Assembly (NCBI GenBank): GCA_007258455.2
Contig: VDFB02270651.1
Span: forward strand, 696,430,197-696,494,196
Source of the DNA: Sequoia sempervirens
Taxonomy: Eukaryota; Streptophyta; Pinopsida; Cupressales; Cupressaceae
Length of the DNA stretch: 64,000 bases
Direction: 5' to 3'
Under the pieces are notes generated by a model that worked only from the letters and a program-made list of their open reading frames with translations, was not told where the DNA came from and ran no database searches. This document shows positions 33,703 through 45,683 of the stretch, piece by piece. Both the position numbers and the translations under genes were made by a program. Every line of letters begins with the position of its first letter. Position 1 is the stretch's first letter.

Positions 33703-36700
33703 TTAGGCTTGCTCCTGAAAGCCTACGAACAGATAGGGATAAAGTTCCCTCATGTGTGTCACATCCTCCCAAGTAGCAAATGCCTCATGGCTAGGATCCC
33801 ATTGGACCCTCACCTGATCAACGTCTCGACCCCTGAGAACGAGCCTCTGGTGCTGAAGAATGGCCACGAGCTCCAAAGCTAGCTGCTCGTCCTCTACTTG
33901 TAACGCATTCCAATCAAGTACATGAGAAAAGTCGGGATGATAAGGTTTGAGAACTGACACATGAAAAACATCATGAATACATGACAAACTGGGTGGTAAG
34001 GCAAGTCGATACACCATAGGACCAATCCTCTCTAAGATCTCAAATGGCCCAACAAATCGAGGCGCAAGCTTAGAGCCTTTTCCATAATGGATTGGACTCT
34101 TTTGTGATCACACTCGAAGAAACACTCTATCACCAACTAAAAACTATCGGTCCACTCTATGTGCATCAGCATACTTCTTTTGCCTATCTTGAGCTACTAT
34201 CAAATGTTCTTTAATATGATCAACCTGTTGCTCCATGTCTCGAAGCATCTCAGGTCCAAGTAACACTCTATCCTCAAGTTGATCCCAACTCAAGGGAGTC
34301 CAACAAGGATGTCCATATAACACCTGAAATGGTGGCATACCTATGGAACTTTGATATCCATTATTGTATACAAATTATACTAAGTACAAATAATCCTCCC
34401 AACGTGATTGTTGGTCCATTACATACATTCTAAGCCTATCCTCAAGAATTTGATTAACTCTCTCAGTTTGACCATCTATTTGAGGATGATACGCTGAACT
34501 AAAGTTCAACTGTGTACCTAGAGCATGTTGTAATGAAGTCCGTAGGGCTGAAGTAAATACGGGATCTCTATCAGATATAATCCTACGAGGAATTCCATGT
34601 AATCTAACAATGTCCTCCATAAATATCCTAGCTACTAATGAAGCATTTTAAGATGATCGTATTGGCAAAAAATGTGCCACCTTAGTCAATCGGTCAACAT
34701 TTACCATAATGGCATCATGTCGACGTGACGACATAGGTAAACCTACAATGAAATCAACTGATATAATATCCCATTTCCATTCAAGAATGAGATGTGGCTG
34801 TAATAACCCAGCAAGATGTTGGTGCTCAGCTTTGACTCTCTGGCACTCAAGACATCTCGATACATAACCAACAATATCGCATTTCATACCAGGCCAAAAA
34901 TACAATTGTCAAAGATCCGCATGCATTTTCTTAACACCCAAATGAGCTGAGTAAGGAGCTCAATGAGCCTCAGTCATAATTAATGTGTGAAGACCTTTTG
35001 AATGTGGTACATAGATACGAGCTAAGTGTTGCAATAAACCATCTGGTTCCAGAGAATACCCTGCAAATCGACCCTCTAAAGATCTACTAGATACAATCTC
35101 TGACTTCACTTCCTGATACAATCTATCTGTAGGAAGTACTGCTAAAGTTTGACCCCTCAAATCTACTTCAAGAGTAATAGCAAAAATCTCATGTCGACTA
35201 TGACTGAGAGCATCAACCACTATGTTCTCTTTTTCCTAAACATATTTCACCTCAAAATCGTATTCACATAAGAACTCCATCCACCTTCTCTGTCTAGTAT
35301 TCAAATTAGGTTGCGTAAAAATATATTGCAAACTACGGTGATCAGTATGAAGTTCAAAGTGGTGACCCAATAAGAAATTCCTCCATCTAACTAATGAATG
35401 AACAACTACGGCAAGCTCCAAATCATGAGTAGGATAATTTAGTTCATGATCTTTGAGTTTTCGAGACTCATAAGTGATCACACATCCTTCTTCCATCAGT
35501 ACTCCTCCTAAACCCTCCAAGGATGCATTAGTACAAACAACAAAATCCTTAGCATGATCAAGAACAACTAATATAGATGCATTAGTCAACTTTTCCTTAA
35601 GTGTTTGAAAAGCCAACTGACATTGCTCTAACCAAAAAAACTTCTTCCCTTTCCTCTGAAGAGAAGTCATAGGGTGACCAATCCTAGAAAACCCCTGAAC
35701 AAACCATCTATAATATCTAGCTAGACCCATAAAACTATGAACCTCAGATATGTTAGTAGGCACAGGCCAATCAACAATAGCTTGAATCTTTGAAGGATCC
35801 ATAGCAATACCCTTTCCAGAAATCACATGACCAAGGTATTTCACCTCTGTTTGAAAGAAGTCACACTTCTTCAGGTTTGCGTACAATTGATTCTCCCTTA
35901 AGCACTGTAATACCTATCTCAAATGCTCTTCATGTTCCTTCATATTTCTTGAATAGATCAAAATATCATCGAGAAACACAAGAACAAAATGATCAAGGTA
36001 TGTATGAAAGCCACCATTCATCAAACTCATCAATACTGATGGTGTATTTGTTAACCCAAATGGTACTACTGTGAATTCGTAGTGCCCATAATGAGTTCCA
36101 AAAGTTGTTTTATGAATGTCTGCTTTAGTAATGTGTAATTGATGGTAACCTGATTTCAGATCAATTTTAGAGAACACATTAGCTCCCTTGATTTGATCGA
36201 AAAGATCATCAATTCTAGGCAAAGGATGTCGATTATTTATCATTACTTTGTTCAATTGATGATAGTCAATACACAATCTCAGTGATCCATCCTTCTTCTT
36301 AACGAAGATGACAGGTGCTCCCTAAGGAGATACACTTGGACGAATAAAACCCTTATCTAAAATTTCCTCCAACTAGATACGAAGCTCCTTTAATTCCTGA
36401 GTAGTCATCCTATATGGGGCTCAAGATATAGGCTCTGCTCCAGGAACTAGGTCAACTCTGAAATCAATATCTCGTTTCAGTGGCATACCAGGTATATCAT
36501 CAGGAAACACATTAGCGAAATCCCTGAGGATAGGATGATCATCAAGAGATACCTCGCGGCTCTCTCCTTCCTCCAAATCATTAACAGTTGTTGCAAACAA
36601 TTGACAACCCTGATGAAGACATCTCTTCAATTGCATCGCGGAACTCATCCGCAAAGAGATAGGTCTTTGAACACCTATGATTTCCACTTTTTCACCTAAA

Positions 36701-37011
36701 TCATTAATGCAACTAACTATCTTCAATCGACAGTCAATCATAGCATGATGAGATTCTAACCAATCCATACCTAAAACTATATCGTATGATCCTAAAGGTG
36801 TAACATGAAGATCCACTAAGGTAGATAACGAACTAATTCTAAGTTCACAATTACGTAGAAGGTTCTCTACCACTACTTTCACCCCATAGATGAATTCTAC
36901 CTGCCACTTACCACCTTGCTTTACTGCCACAAGACCACATCGCTCAACAATGGTAGGTAAAATAAAGGAATCAGTAGCTCCTAAATCAAAAAGAATAGTA
37001 ACACTAACACC
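33703..37011 (-). pseudogene. pol: Chromovirus 1 pol: protease, RT, RNase H, integrase, chromodomain-like tail
   Basis: All segments lie in one phase with gag and end at TAA 33703-33705. In order: protease site D-L-G-A-T at about 36987 (Leu where Ser or Thr is usual); RT with MCIDYHQLN and the catalytic FLDD of [11 protein letters not shown] (35914-36276); RNase H with [12 protein letters not shown], where the usual first catalytic Asp is Asn; integrase zinc motif (LYFWPGM..CLECQRVKAEHQ), VDFIVGLP, IISDRDPVF, GQTERVNQ (DDE present); C-terminus [17 protein letters not shown] like a degenerate chromodomain. Twelve in-frame stops (TAG 37014, 36375, 36324, 35916, 35238, 34146; TGA 36423, 34962, 34911, 34110; TAA 34650, 34377) but no frameshift. 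Confidence 0.9.
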
Positions 37012-38370
37012 CTATAACTGACCTGAAGTCTCGACTACTATGTTTTGATGATCGGCTTGGTGGTTATTAACCGCAACATATACTGTATGAGAACGGCCTG
37101 CATCACCAACTATAGGCTTAGAAGCTGTCAGTCGTGACCCAAATCTTGAAGAACCTCTCATAGTACATTGCCTAGCAATGTGTCCCTGCTGACCACACGA
37201 ATAACAACTAGTACCCCTACCAAGTCCTCTACCACCCAAAGGTGCATTGGATTGTTGAAAGCTACCTCTATTGACTATAGACTGTGCACTCTGAGCTAGC
37301 TGATCCTGTCGATTGCGCTTATTGTGCCACCAGTTATGGTTCTTTCCTGACTGAGGACTATTACCTTGCTAAGGTTGTGAGTTATTATTCTGTGGAGTAC
37401 ACTACTGTTGTTGCTATCCACCCTTAGTGGTTGTCTGTTGGTTCCTAGAGGAACCTCCTATCTATATCTGACCACCCTATGGACCAATACCTACTATAGG
37501 TGCACTACCTATCTAGACACCTGTATGTCAACCCAATGCTAAAACCAGATTCTCTTCCACAATGCGTGCTTTCTCAACTGCAACTTCCATGGTCTTTAGT
37601 TTGAAGACTCTAACTCCTCCACTAATGTGAGCATTCAAACCCTTAATAAAATGTTGTACCAGCATCACCACATCATCTCTAATTCCTGCATATTGTTTGA
37701 GTTCATAAAATCTACGTTCATACTACTCAATAGATAGAGCCATCTGACGCAAATTGTGAAACTCATCAGCTCGTCGTTGCCTCCAATGTTCAGATAAGAA
37801 CTGTGCTCTAAACCTCTCCAAGAACATCTCCCAAGAAACTGACCCAATCTCTAGATGGAGCTTCTGCTCCTCTAAGCGCCACCAAGTAGAGGCAAATCCT
37901 CTCAGATGCATGATGGTGCATCTAGCTCGGGTATTGCTACCGTATGGGTGCATAGCAAAACATCTACCCAATTCTAATAACCAGGTCTCTGCCTCTAATC
38001 CACCACCTGTGCCATCGAATGTAGGAGGGTGTGCCCTCAACAAACCCCTCATATGACCTACGACTATGGCATCCTACTCTACAGTACTAACAATCCTCCT
38101 AGGAGATCTATCACATTCCCTAACCACCTCCTAATCAACTTCCTACCTCAGACCAAGTCTGGCAAGTACCTCTTCTAGTAGGGGACATAATTGAGCTCCC
38201 TCAACCTCTGGCTGAATCAGAATTTGTTCCTCACTTGTCTGTTCCAACCGAGGACTCAATTGTTCAGCATGTTCACTCTCGTGGGAGCTCTAAGGGGGAG
38301 TAACCTTAGGGATTGGCCCACAGCCTCCACCTCGACCTCTACCACGACCTCTAGTATGACGCCTAGGCAT
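37012..38370 (-). pseudogene. gag: Chromovirus 1 gag
   Basis: ATG at 38370 opens MPRRHTRGRGRGRGGG, the Arg/Gly-rich start usual in this group. The capsid core (37723-38052) has HPPTFDGTGGGLEAETWLLE, CTIMHLRGFASTWW and FRAQFLSEHWRQRRADEF. The zinc knuckle CYSCGQQGHIARQC (CX2CX4HX4C, intact) lies in 37012-37239. Between them is a Gln/Asn-rich linker (37250-37500) with repeated TAG where Gln is expected. Same phase as pol, so the ancestor had one gag-pol frame. ORF 37665-37847 is an out-of-phase shadow. Confidence 0.88.
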
Positions 38371-38506
38371 GATCCTACACAAAAACAAAAATGAGTCTCA
38401 GATACAAAATAGACAAGGCTAACAGAAAATGATACTACGTAGTCTAGCATCTAAGTCAACCTAATGGGCTCACAATTACCCAAAGCATCCAATGTTAGAA
38501 CCTTCA

Positions 38507-38517
38507 CTCTGATACCA
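38507..38517 (-). other. Primer-binding site of chromovirus 1 (initiator tRNA-Met)
   Basis: Minus strand TGGTATCAGAG, an exact match to the usual iMet complement, 3 nt inside the 5' LTR end. Confidence 0.93.
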
Positions 38518-38520
38518 ATC

Positions 38521-38984
38521 TGTAATGCCCCATCTTGTAACCTAGAGAATGTTGCATTGACTACGAAAGTGTAATAAATTTTTTTTAAAGTGTAAATATT
38601 AACTTTATTAATTGATACATAACATATATATAATCCATGATTCAAACACACTGTGTGGAGAAAATCATGAAAATCATAGGGCACTCGCAAGCGAGTGATG
38701 CAACTCCGTTCTCCACACCAATACATATCACATCAAACTGACAAAATAAATAACAATTAATCTACCATAAGCATATATATAGCAATAACATCTGAAGTAA
38801 ACATCTATGCTAACATAAAGCATGTCAGAAATAATTACCACCATACAATGTATGATCATCACATCACAAAATAAATCCACCATTGCTCAAATGTTAGCGA
38901 TCAATACATCAAAACAAAGTACCAAGGTCTATCAAAGTGAAAACATGTTAACTGAAAACATAAGCAAAATGGAGGGGTACTACA
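38521..38984 (-). repeat. 5' LTR of chromovirus 1, internally deleted (464 bp)
   Basis: Starts TGTAATGCCCCATC and ends GGGGTACTACA. After TTTATTAATTG it jumps to ATACATAACATATATATAAT, a junction which in the other LTR is separated by about 3.4 kb. Because both LTRs are copied from one template, the loss happened after integration. Confidence 0.88.
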
Positions 38985-38989
38985 AAAAA
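38985..38989. repeat. Target-site duplication AAAAA, right copy
   Basis: Pairs with 10727-10731. The flank continues CCCTCAACACAAAAAAAC like the intact site near 40550. Confidence 0.7.
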
Positions 38990-41290
38990 ACCCTCAACAC
39001 AAAAAAACATTAACAACTTTGCATTTCAAATAAAAACCCCTTTTCTCAACGAAAACCCTGCAACCTTCAAAATAAGAATGTGAGCAATGGCAACGTTCTG
39101 GGCTTTATATGGTTTTCAAAAAATTTATTTCATTCCACAACCCACATTGCATTTTCCAATGTTGTAATATATTTTGCATGGTTTCTAGTTTCTGTAAACG
39201 TTATTCAGTTATTTCACTCATATTTCCACAATGGGTTGTCAATTATTTCATTCAGTAAGCGCAAAATTTCAAAACAAATGAAAATTAATAAACCCTCAAC
39301 AAAAAAACACATAAACAGCTTTGCATTTCAAATGAAAACCCAATTTCCCAAGGAAAACCCTTTGTTTTCATGTCACTCAAAACCCATCTTTGCAATGAAT
39401 AGCCATTAATTTCTTCACAGTTCCTAGGCAGAATGGAAAAATGGAATATATATTTTTGACAGATATGCATACCTGGTAGCTAGCTAACTACTTGTGCCTG
39501 TCAAATGTGTTTTCGTATGGAGGGTGGCCACACTAATTCAACCTCTAAAATTTTGTAACTTCATCCTATTGCTCTCCAGGAACTTGCAAAACGTCGTTGT
39601 GGAAAATGGCAATGAAAATGGGACCTCATCTAGACTTTTTGCTATTTGCAAATAATGGTTTCGAATGCCATGTTTTTTTGGGTTTTTTTCCATTCCAAAA
39701 TATGATTTTGAAAACCCGTTGATGCTAACATGTCTTCTCGATGACAGGATAGGCCAAGCCAAGTTGGATTTAACATCTGAGCATCAATTATTTCTATCGG
39801 TGCGATTTGTCCATTCATCCTTCTTTTTCGTCGGGGTGTTTTGTTCAAATCAGATAAAGAAAGTGAAATGACATTTGGACTGTAGTAAAGAGTTGTTCAA
39901 AAATTTGAAAGTGCACTTCATTACATTCTTGGAGCATAATGAAACAAAACTCTTCATAACAAACTAACTGACATGGGACAATGTGTTTTCCAACATTACA
40001 AATAATTTATAACAACACTATGCCTTGTAGGTTTCATAATACCTACTATTTTCCAATTTCATTACATTCTTACTATCTAATTCACAAAAGCTTCTCAAGA
40101 AAATCACAAAACATACCAAATTGAGGTCAACGGTGAGTAACCAATTGGGTTGTTACTTGTAAAGGGTTTTAGAACTATAAGGGTTTTAGGAGACAGTGTA
40201 TCTTCCAAAATGTCAATGTGAAAAATGGCGGAAAAAATGGGACCTCATTTGGGCTTTTTGCTACTTGCAAATTATGATTTTGAATGCCACGTTTTGGGAA
40301 TTTTTGTCCATTTCGAATAAGAATGTAAACAATGGTGATGTTTTTGGCTTTATGTGGTTTTCAAAATATATCATTTCATTGCAGAACCCACGTTGCACTT
40401 TCCAACCTCGTAATATATTCCTCATGGTTTTTAGTTTCTATAAATGTTATTCAATTATTTCACTCATATTTCCACAATGGGTTGTCATTTATTTCATTCG
40501 GAAATCACAAAATCCCAAAATGAGCATACAGGAGGAAACCAAAATTAAAAAACCCTCGACACAAAAAAACATTAACAACTTTGCATTTCAAATAAAAACC
40601 CCTTTTCTCAATGAAAACTCTGCAACCTTCAAAATAAGATTGTGAACAATGGCGACGTTCTGGACTTTATGTGGTTTTCAAAAAATGTATTTCATTCCAC
40701 AACCCACATTGCATTTTCCAATGTCGTAATATATTTTGCATGGTTTTTGGTTTTTGTAAACGTTATTCAGTTATTTCACTTATATTTCCACAATGGGTTG
40801 TCAATTATTTCATTCAGCAAGTGCAAAACTTCAAAACAAATGAAAATTAATAAACCCTCAACAAAAAAACACATAAACAGCTTTGTATTTCAAATGAAAA
40901 CCAAATTTCCCAAGGAAAACCCTTTGTTTTCATGTCACTGAAAACCCATCTTCGCAACGAATAGCCATTAATTTCTTCACAGTTCCTAGGCAGAATGGAA
41001 AAATGGAATATATATTTTTGGTGGATATACATACCTGCTAGCTAGCTAACTGCATGTGCCTGTCAAATGTGTTTTCGTATGGAGGGTGGCCGCACTACTT
41101 CAGCCTCTAAACTTCTATAACTCCTTGTTGCTCTCCAGGAACCTACAAAACATTGTTGTGGAAAATGGTAATGAAAATGGGACCTCATCTAGGCTTTTTG
41201 CTATTTGCAAATAATGGTTTCGAATGCCATGGTTTTTTGGGTTTTTTTCCATTCTGAAATATGATTTTGAAAACCCGTCGGCACTGACAT
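38990..41290. repeat. 1.56-kb tandem repeat, right part (one full unit plus partial units)
   Basis: AACATTAACAACTTTGCATT at about 39009 and 40570, and GGACCTCATCTAGGCTTTTT-type text at 39621 and 41180, mark the period. Within a unit lie one 178-bp-family monomer (39840-40010) and a sub-duplication of the AAAATGGGACCTCATTTGGG segment. ORFs such as 39080-39409, 40196-40645 and 40642-40941 recur copy to copy with indels that break the frames, so I do not regard them as genes. Confidence 0.85.
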
Positions 41291-42251
41291 GTTTTCCTAG
41301 CAATGCTAAATAAGAGATCTAAAAGTTCACGAAGATATTCACTAAAGAATAGATGCTAAAGTCGCATATGCTTATAATTCGACACCTGTTTAGCAAATTC
41401 AAAAGTAGAAATGACGCGAAACGTTTGATCCAATACCCTCATTCATTTGTTCTCCGTCTATTTCCTATTGGAAGGTTCAGTGATTCAAATCAATGGGGTT
41501 GGACTCTGTCATTTTCAAATCATTGAATTTTAAGTATAGCGATTCTACTGAATGCGCCTGTTTTATGTCCCCATCTAATGAATTCTCATAAAAATAGAAC
41601 GCTTCACTCTGTCTTATAAATTTTCAAGAAAGTACAAAATATATTTTTGATAAAGACAACTGCAGTGGCTCCAATGTAAAAGTTCCTACTAGCTTGTTGA
41701 CAGAAGAGTTCGAGTAATAGGTGAATTGTTTCCTAAATTCAAGGTAAAATTCCCTTTTCTTTCAAATTAACAGAAAATCCAACCTCAGTGAATATCATAA
41801 ACTCATTACCCAGCCAATTCTGACTTATACCAATAAAACTGTTATCCCAGTGGCTGATGTCGACAAAGAGGATTCGTAAGTTCAAAATCAAATTTACTTC
41901 TAATATTTAGATTAAGTGTTGATGTTGATGTTAAAAGGATGAATTTCTTTGCTCATCTATACCTCAGAATCAAGCAGAATCAGATGAATGGTGGAGAAGA
42001 AATCAAATATCGAGGCGTGAAAAAGAGAAAATGGGGAAGTCGGGCCTTCGACATGGATGGATACGACCGTTGAAGAAGCATCGACCGAAGCTTCGATCTT
42101 TCATGGGGTTCATGTGGAAAGCATTAAAAATCTTACACATCTAGTTTTTTCTAATTTTTTTTAATATTAAATTCACTAAAGCTATTTTTTTGGCATGATT
42201 CTTGGTATATTTGTAGTTCTTTATTAGTTTTTATCTATTTTGGACAAAATA
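41291..42251. other. Low-copy-looking DNA between repeat array and MITE
   Basis: No transposon signature. One short segment resembles the start of an AP2/ERF domain (41984-42073). Otherwise nothing recognised. Confidence 0.5.
41984..42073 (+). pseudogene. Possible AP2/ERF domain fragment
   Basis: A 29-codon frame from ATG to TGA reads MNGGEEIKYRGVKKRKWGS and ten more residues. YRGVxxRxWG is the opening signature of the AP2/ERF DNA-binding domain, and a short acidic N-terminus is common in small ERF proteins. After WGS the similarity stops in all frames: no AEIRD or WLG element follows. If real, it is a truncated gene scrap; chance similarity of about ten residues is possible. Confidence 0.3.
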
Positions 42252-42259
42252 CTTTATTG
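42252..42259. repeat. 8-bp target-site duplication CTTTATTG, left
   Basis: Identical to 42549-42556 on the other side of the MITE. Confidence 0.95.
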
Positions 42260-42380
42260 CAGGGCTTAAATTTGACGGTCAACCTTGCCTCTCAACAAAT
42301 TTTTTAATGACGGTTATCTATTCAAAGGTGCCCTTAAAACATTATGATATACCTTAGTGTAAGTAAAATTATATATAAAT

Positions 42381-42411
<31 letters not shown>

Positions 42412-42548
42412 CATTATAATTCTATAAAAATTTTGACAGTCTATCCAAAATCTCTCCTTTCATCTGATACAATCTTCTTATAATTTTGATTGTATTTTAT
42501 GGCAAAAATCTATAAATACGGTCATACGGCCATCAAATTTAAGCCCTG
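42260..42548. mobile_element. hAT-type MITE, 289 bp
   Basis: Terminal inverted repeats CAGGGCTTAAATTTGACGG and (reverse complement of the right end) CAGGGCTTAAATTTGATGG, flanked by a perfect 8-bp duplication. CAGGG termini and 8-bp duplications are typical of the hAT superfamily. It has no coding capacity and contains a (TA) run at about 42389-42411. It needs a transposase from elsewhere. Confidence 0.93.
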
Positions 42549-42556
42549 CTTTATTG
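42549..42556. repeat. 8-bp target-site duplication CTTTATTG, right
   Basis: Identical to 42252-42259. Confidence 0.95.
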
Positions 42557-43589
42557 TCTCTAAGAAATTTTTGTGCTCTATTTTAAATTGAGTTCTTTGG
42601 TATTTTTTCAATTATGTCTTTTATTGCATTGTATAGTAGCCTCTCTAGGTCATGTTATTCATGTTGAACAAAAATATTTTTCTCTATTTGTCCCAAAAAA
42701 CTGATTTAAATTGAGGTTGACATATTCAAATAAAACGCACAGGATTGTCAGTGGAGATGCATGTAAAAGCATAATGGATGGATAGATAAGCCATGCCCAT
42801 AATGGACCCAAGCAAGGAGAATTTGGATGAACATTTACTCATTTATTGGAGCGGCATCACTTGGTTCAGATTCAATTTATGCCTAAATAATCATTTTCTT
42901 GTAGGAATTAATTCTCCTGCCCTTTCGGATGTGATCATAATTTTTCATTACCATAGCAATCTTTTTAGCCTGAAGTAGGAACATGAACAAATGCCTAGAA
43001 GGATTCCATTAAAATTTTAATAAAAGACCAATGTCTCACCCAAAGGGTCACATATCTTAATATGTCATACACTTGCAACTAGTGTCAATCATAAGATAAC
43101 AAAATTCAAGACTCTTTGCTAGTTTTCTAGCATTTGAAACCTCAACCCAATGAATCTAATGGGGATTCTCCTCCTCCAAAAAGTTGGGGTGATTTGACTA
43201 CTATTACCAATTGTAAAAATAATTGTAACCTTGGAGCTAAGGATCTTTGTACTCAACAGTTGATCATTGGGCCACAAGTGTCAAAGTCTAATAAGGAAAA
43301 TAAGTTGTTTCAAACCCCACAAGATAATCATCTCTAGGGGAAAAAAGCCTCAAGTCAATTGAATTCCACTTTTTTTTATCAATATTTCTTCTTAGATAGA
43401 TACTCTACCACCCTCTCATCATTCACAAAGTCCAATTCATGAGGCTAATGATGGTGATTTTTTGCCTAATAGGAAACCATTTGGTGTGTCCAATTTTCCA
43501 TGATTCATTTTTTTTGCTTGTTGTTCAAATGAGGAGTCTTGAAGATCCACTATGAAGCTCTCAACAACCTTGATCTAGTAATGATATGC
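42557..43589. other. Spacer, possibly the 5' part of a LINE relic
   Basis: A 67-codon ORF at 43134-43337 (KPQPNESNGDSPPPKSWGDL..) could be a remnant of LINE ORF1, given the endonuclease just downstream, but no domain is visible. Otherwise nothing recognised. Confidence 0.35.
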
Positions 43590-44330
43590 CACTTGACCCC
43601 CTTCTTCCATGACTTTTTTAATGGAATGTAAGAATATTAAATAACCTTGGAATAAGATGTGTCATTGAGTTGTTCAAAAAAGATTATTGGGTTTGAGTCT
43701 CTTTTTTTAAGAAGTTGGAAACTATAGATTATTTTCTTTGTATTATTTATTGTCATGTGTCCAAACTTCACATTTTACTTTGTGGTCATGAGTTAGGTAA
43801 TAGAGGATTTACCACTTTTATTTCTCCCACATGGTAGCAACAAATTTGATCATGGATGCAACCCCAATACATAGGCTTTATGATTCCTCTTAAATATTAA
43901 TAGCTAATCCCTTGGGGCTATTAATATATATGCATCCCATGACATTGTTGAAATATATCTCATTTAGCATTGGATTGCAAAGTCTCTTCCAGTCACCCCT
44001 TGGATCGTGTGTGGAGATTTTAATATGGTTATATTGACTTCTAATAAATGTGGAAATCTACCTATTCATTAGATAGGTAGTGAATGAGATGCTTGATATT
44101 ACAATCACAATAAATTAGATCATTTAAAAACAAATATTGGCTACTATAATTTTGATTATCCATGGTATTAGTAGATAAATTTTTTCTCTAATATACTAAA
44201 ATAATTCTCAAATAATTTGACAAGGCCCTACTGTAAAGACAACCTATTTTTTATTTTTTAGTTTTTTGTCTATTGCTACTAGAACCCTAAGTGGATATTA
44301 TCCTTATAGGCCACTTTCTAGTTGTTAAGT
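43590..44330 (+). pseudogene. L1-type LINE endonuclease relic
   Basis: Broken frames together give the order of an APE-type endonuclease: a start like NVRILNNLGIRCVIELFKK, later INIYASH, then TPWIVCGDFNMV, with the diagnostic GDFN near 44009. Stops and shifts are frequent, and no reverse transcriptase follows, so the copy is short and old. The catalytic SDH box is not recognisable. No poly(A) tail or target duplication found. Confidence 0.6.
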
Positions 44331-45683
44331 GTGAAAATAGGATTTGGACTAGCTATTAAATTAATTTAGATCAATCCTTTCTTCACTAAACATTGGAACA
44401 AAAACTAATGAAGGCATTGTGATTCACTAAATTCTTCAAAGGAGAGCCAATATGTGTGGGTTTTTTCCCTTTGTTGCAAAGAGCCTGGTAGTTTGATAAA
44501 ATGTGATTTAATTAACCTAATTGATATGAAACCCTAATATAAAAATGTGAATAATTTTAGAATTTGATACCAAAATGTATGAAAATAAAGACAAATTTGA
44601 GCAAAGTAGACAAAGGAGAACTTGTCATCGAAGGGAGAGGAAGAACTAGTATGACACTAGGGTTGGGTGCCCTTGTCCTAAGGTTTTGTGCAATCCAAAT
44701 TACAGTCTAGAAATTTTGATGTTGCTCTACTCTACTAATCTTTGAAATATCTAGTTTCACATTCAAACCTGCACATATATAAAGGGAAACATAGGGGTGG
44801 CTATATAGAAGATTTCCTTGGTCAAACTCCCATTTTGGTATTCCTACCTCCATTAATAACCAATTTTATAAATATGACAATGTGTGCTTTGAATCTTAAG
44901 TGTGTCTAAGATTATGGCAATCAGTGACAAGGAACATAATAAATAAAAACCTGATCAAGTTTGCGAGAGTGTATTTCTACATGAATCAAACAAGGAAGTG
45001 CAAGGCCCAAACCAAGAGAAAGGTTATGCTCAAGGGAACTAAAACACAAGTTACCTCACTTAGGGAAAAAATCTAATCAAAAGTATGAATATGAAAATTA
45101 ATTGAAATCATACCAAATTGTGTTGAAGATGTACAAAATCCAATCATGAACCATGATCTCAAATCATTTTACAACATTCTTGAACCTTCAATTATCATAA
45201 TAATGTCAAGTAGCAATAAATCTTTTTCATAATTTTATATAGGTGAATATTGAATTTTGCAAGGCATCACCATAGAGTACATTGATAATTTTGTGTGTTA
45301 AAATTTCATGTTTAAAGAATGAAGCATAGGAATAACCTTAGGTGTCAAAAAAAATGTTTAAATTTAAATTTTCGAATAACCCTCACATGTGTCCAACTTT
45401 TGCAAGTGAAATAGCAAGACCTCTAGAAATGCATGGTAATCAAAACCTCAAAATGGATGATAAAAAAGTAAAAAGGTTTTTTCTATTTATAGTAAAAATT
45501 AAAAATTATGTAAAAAATTTCACCCTTCTCTTCTAGCTCTTTTCATTTAAACTTTCACAAATTGGGCTTGCGAACTTTGATTTTTGCATCATTTGTTGCA
45601 TTGGGATCCTAGTTCCAAATTTTCCCTCTCAAATAATTTTCATCTGGATGTTATTTTTTAAATTACCTTATTTGAAACTAGAA
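44331..45683. other. Uncharacterised AT-rich DNA
   Basis: No domain seen in six frames. It may contain decayed downstream LINE sequence, but I cannot support that. Confidence 0.4.

Larger units (their letters stand above)
10732..38984 (-). mobile_element. Ty3/Gypsy chromovirus 1, minus strand, split by a Tat element
   Basis: LTRs TGTAATGCCCC..GGGGTACTACA lie at both ends. The primer site is at 38507-38517, the polypurine tract at 33687-33700, and gag-pol runs from 38370 to 33703. Without the nested 19-kb Tat element (14378-33424 plus one TSD) the element is about 9.2 kb. The chromodomain-like C-terminus and the gag start MPRRHTRGRGRGRG-type are typical of chromoviruses. Tekay, Reina, Galadriel and CRM branches cannot be told apart by eye. 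Confidence 0.9.

Noticed and set aside
40196..40645. 149-codon ORF and its partial twins at 10460 and 39080
   Set aside because: Frames within the 1.56-kb tandem repeat; copies differ by indels that break the frame and no protein family is visible.
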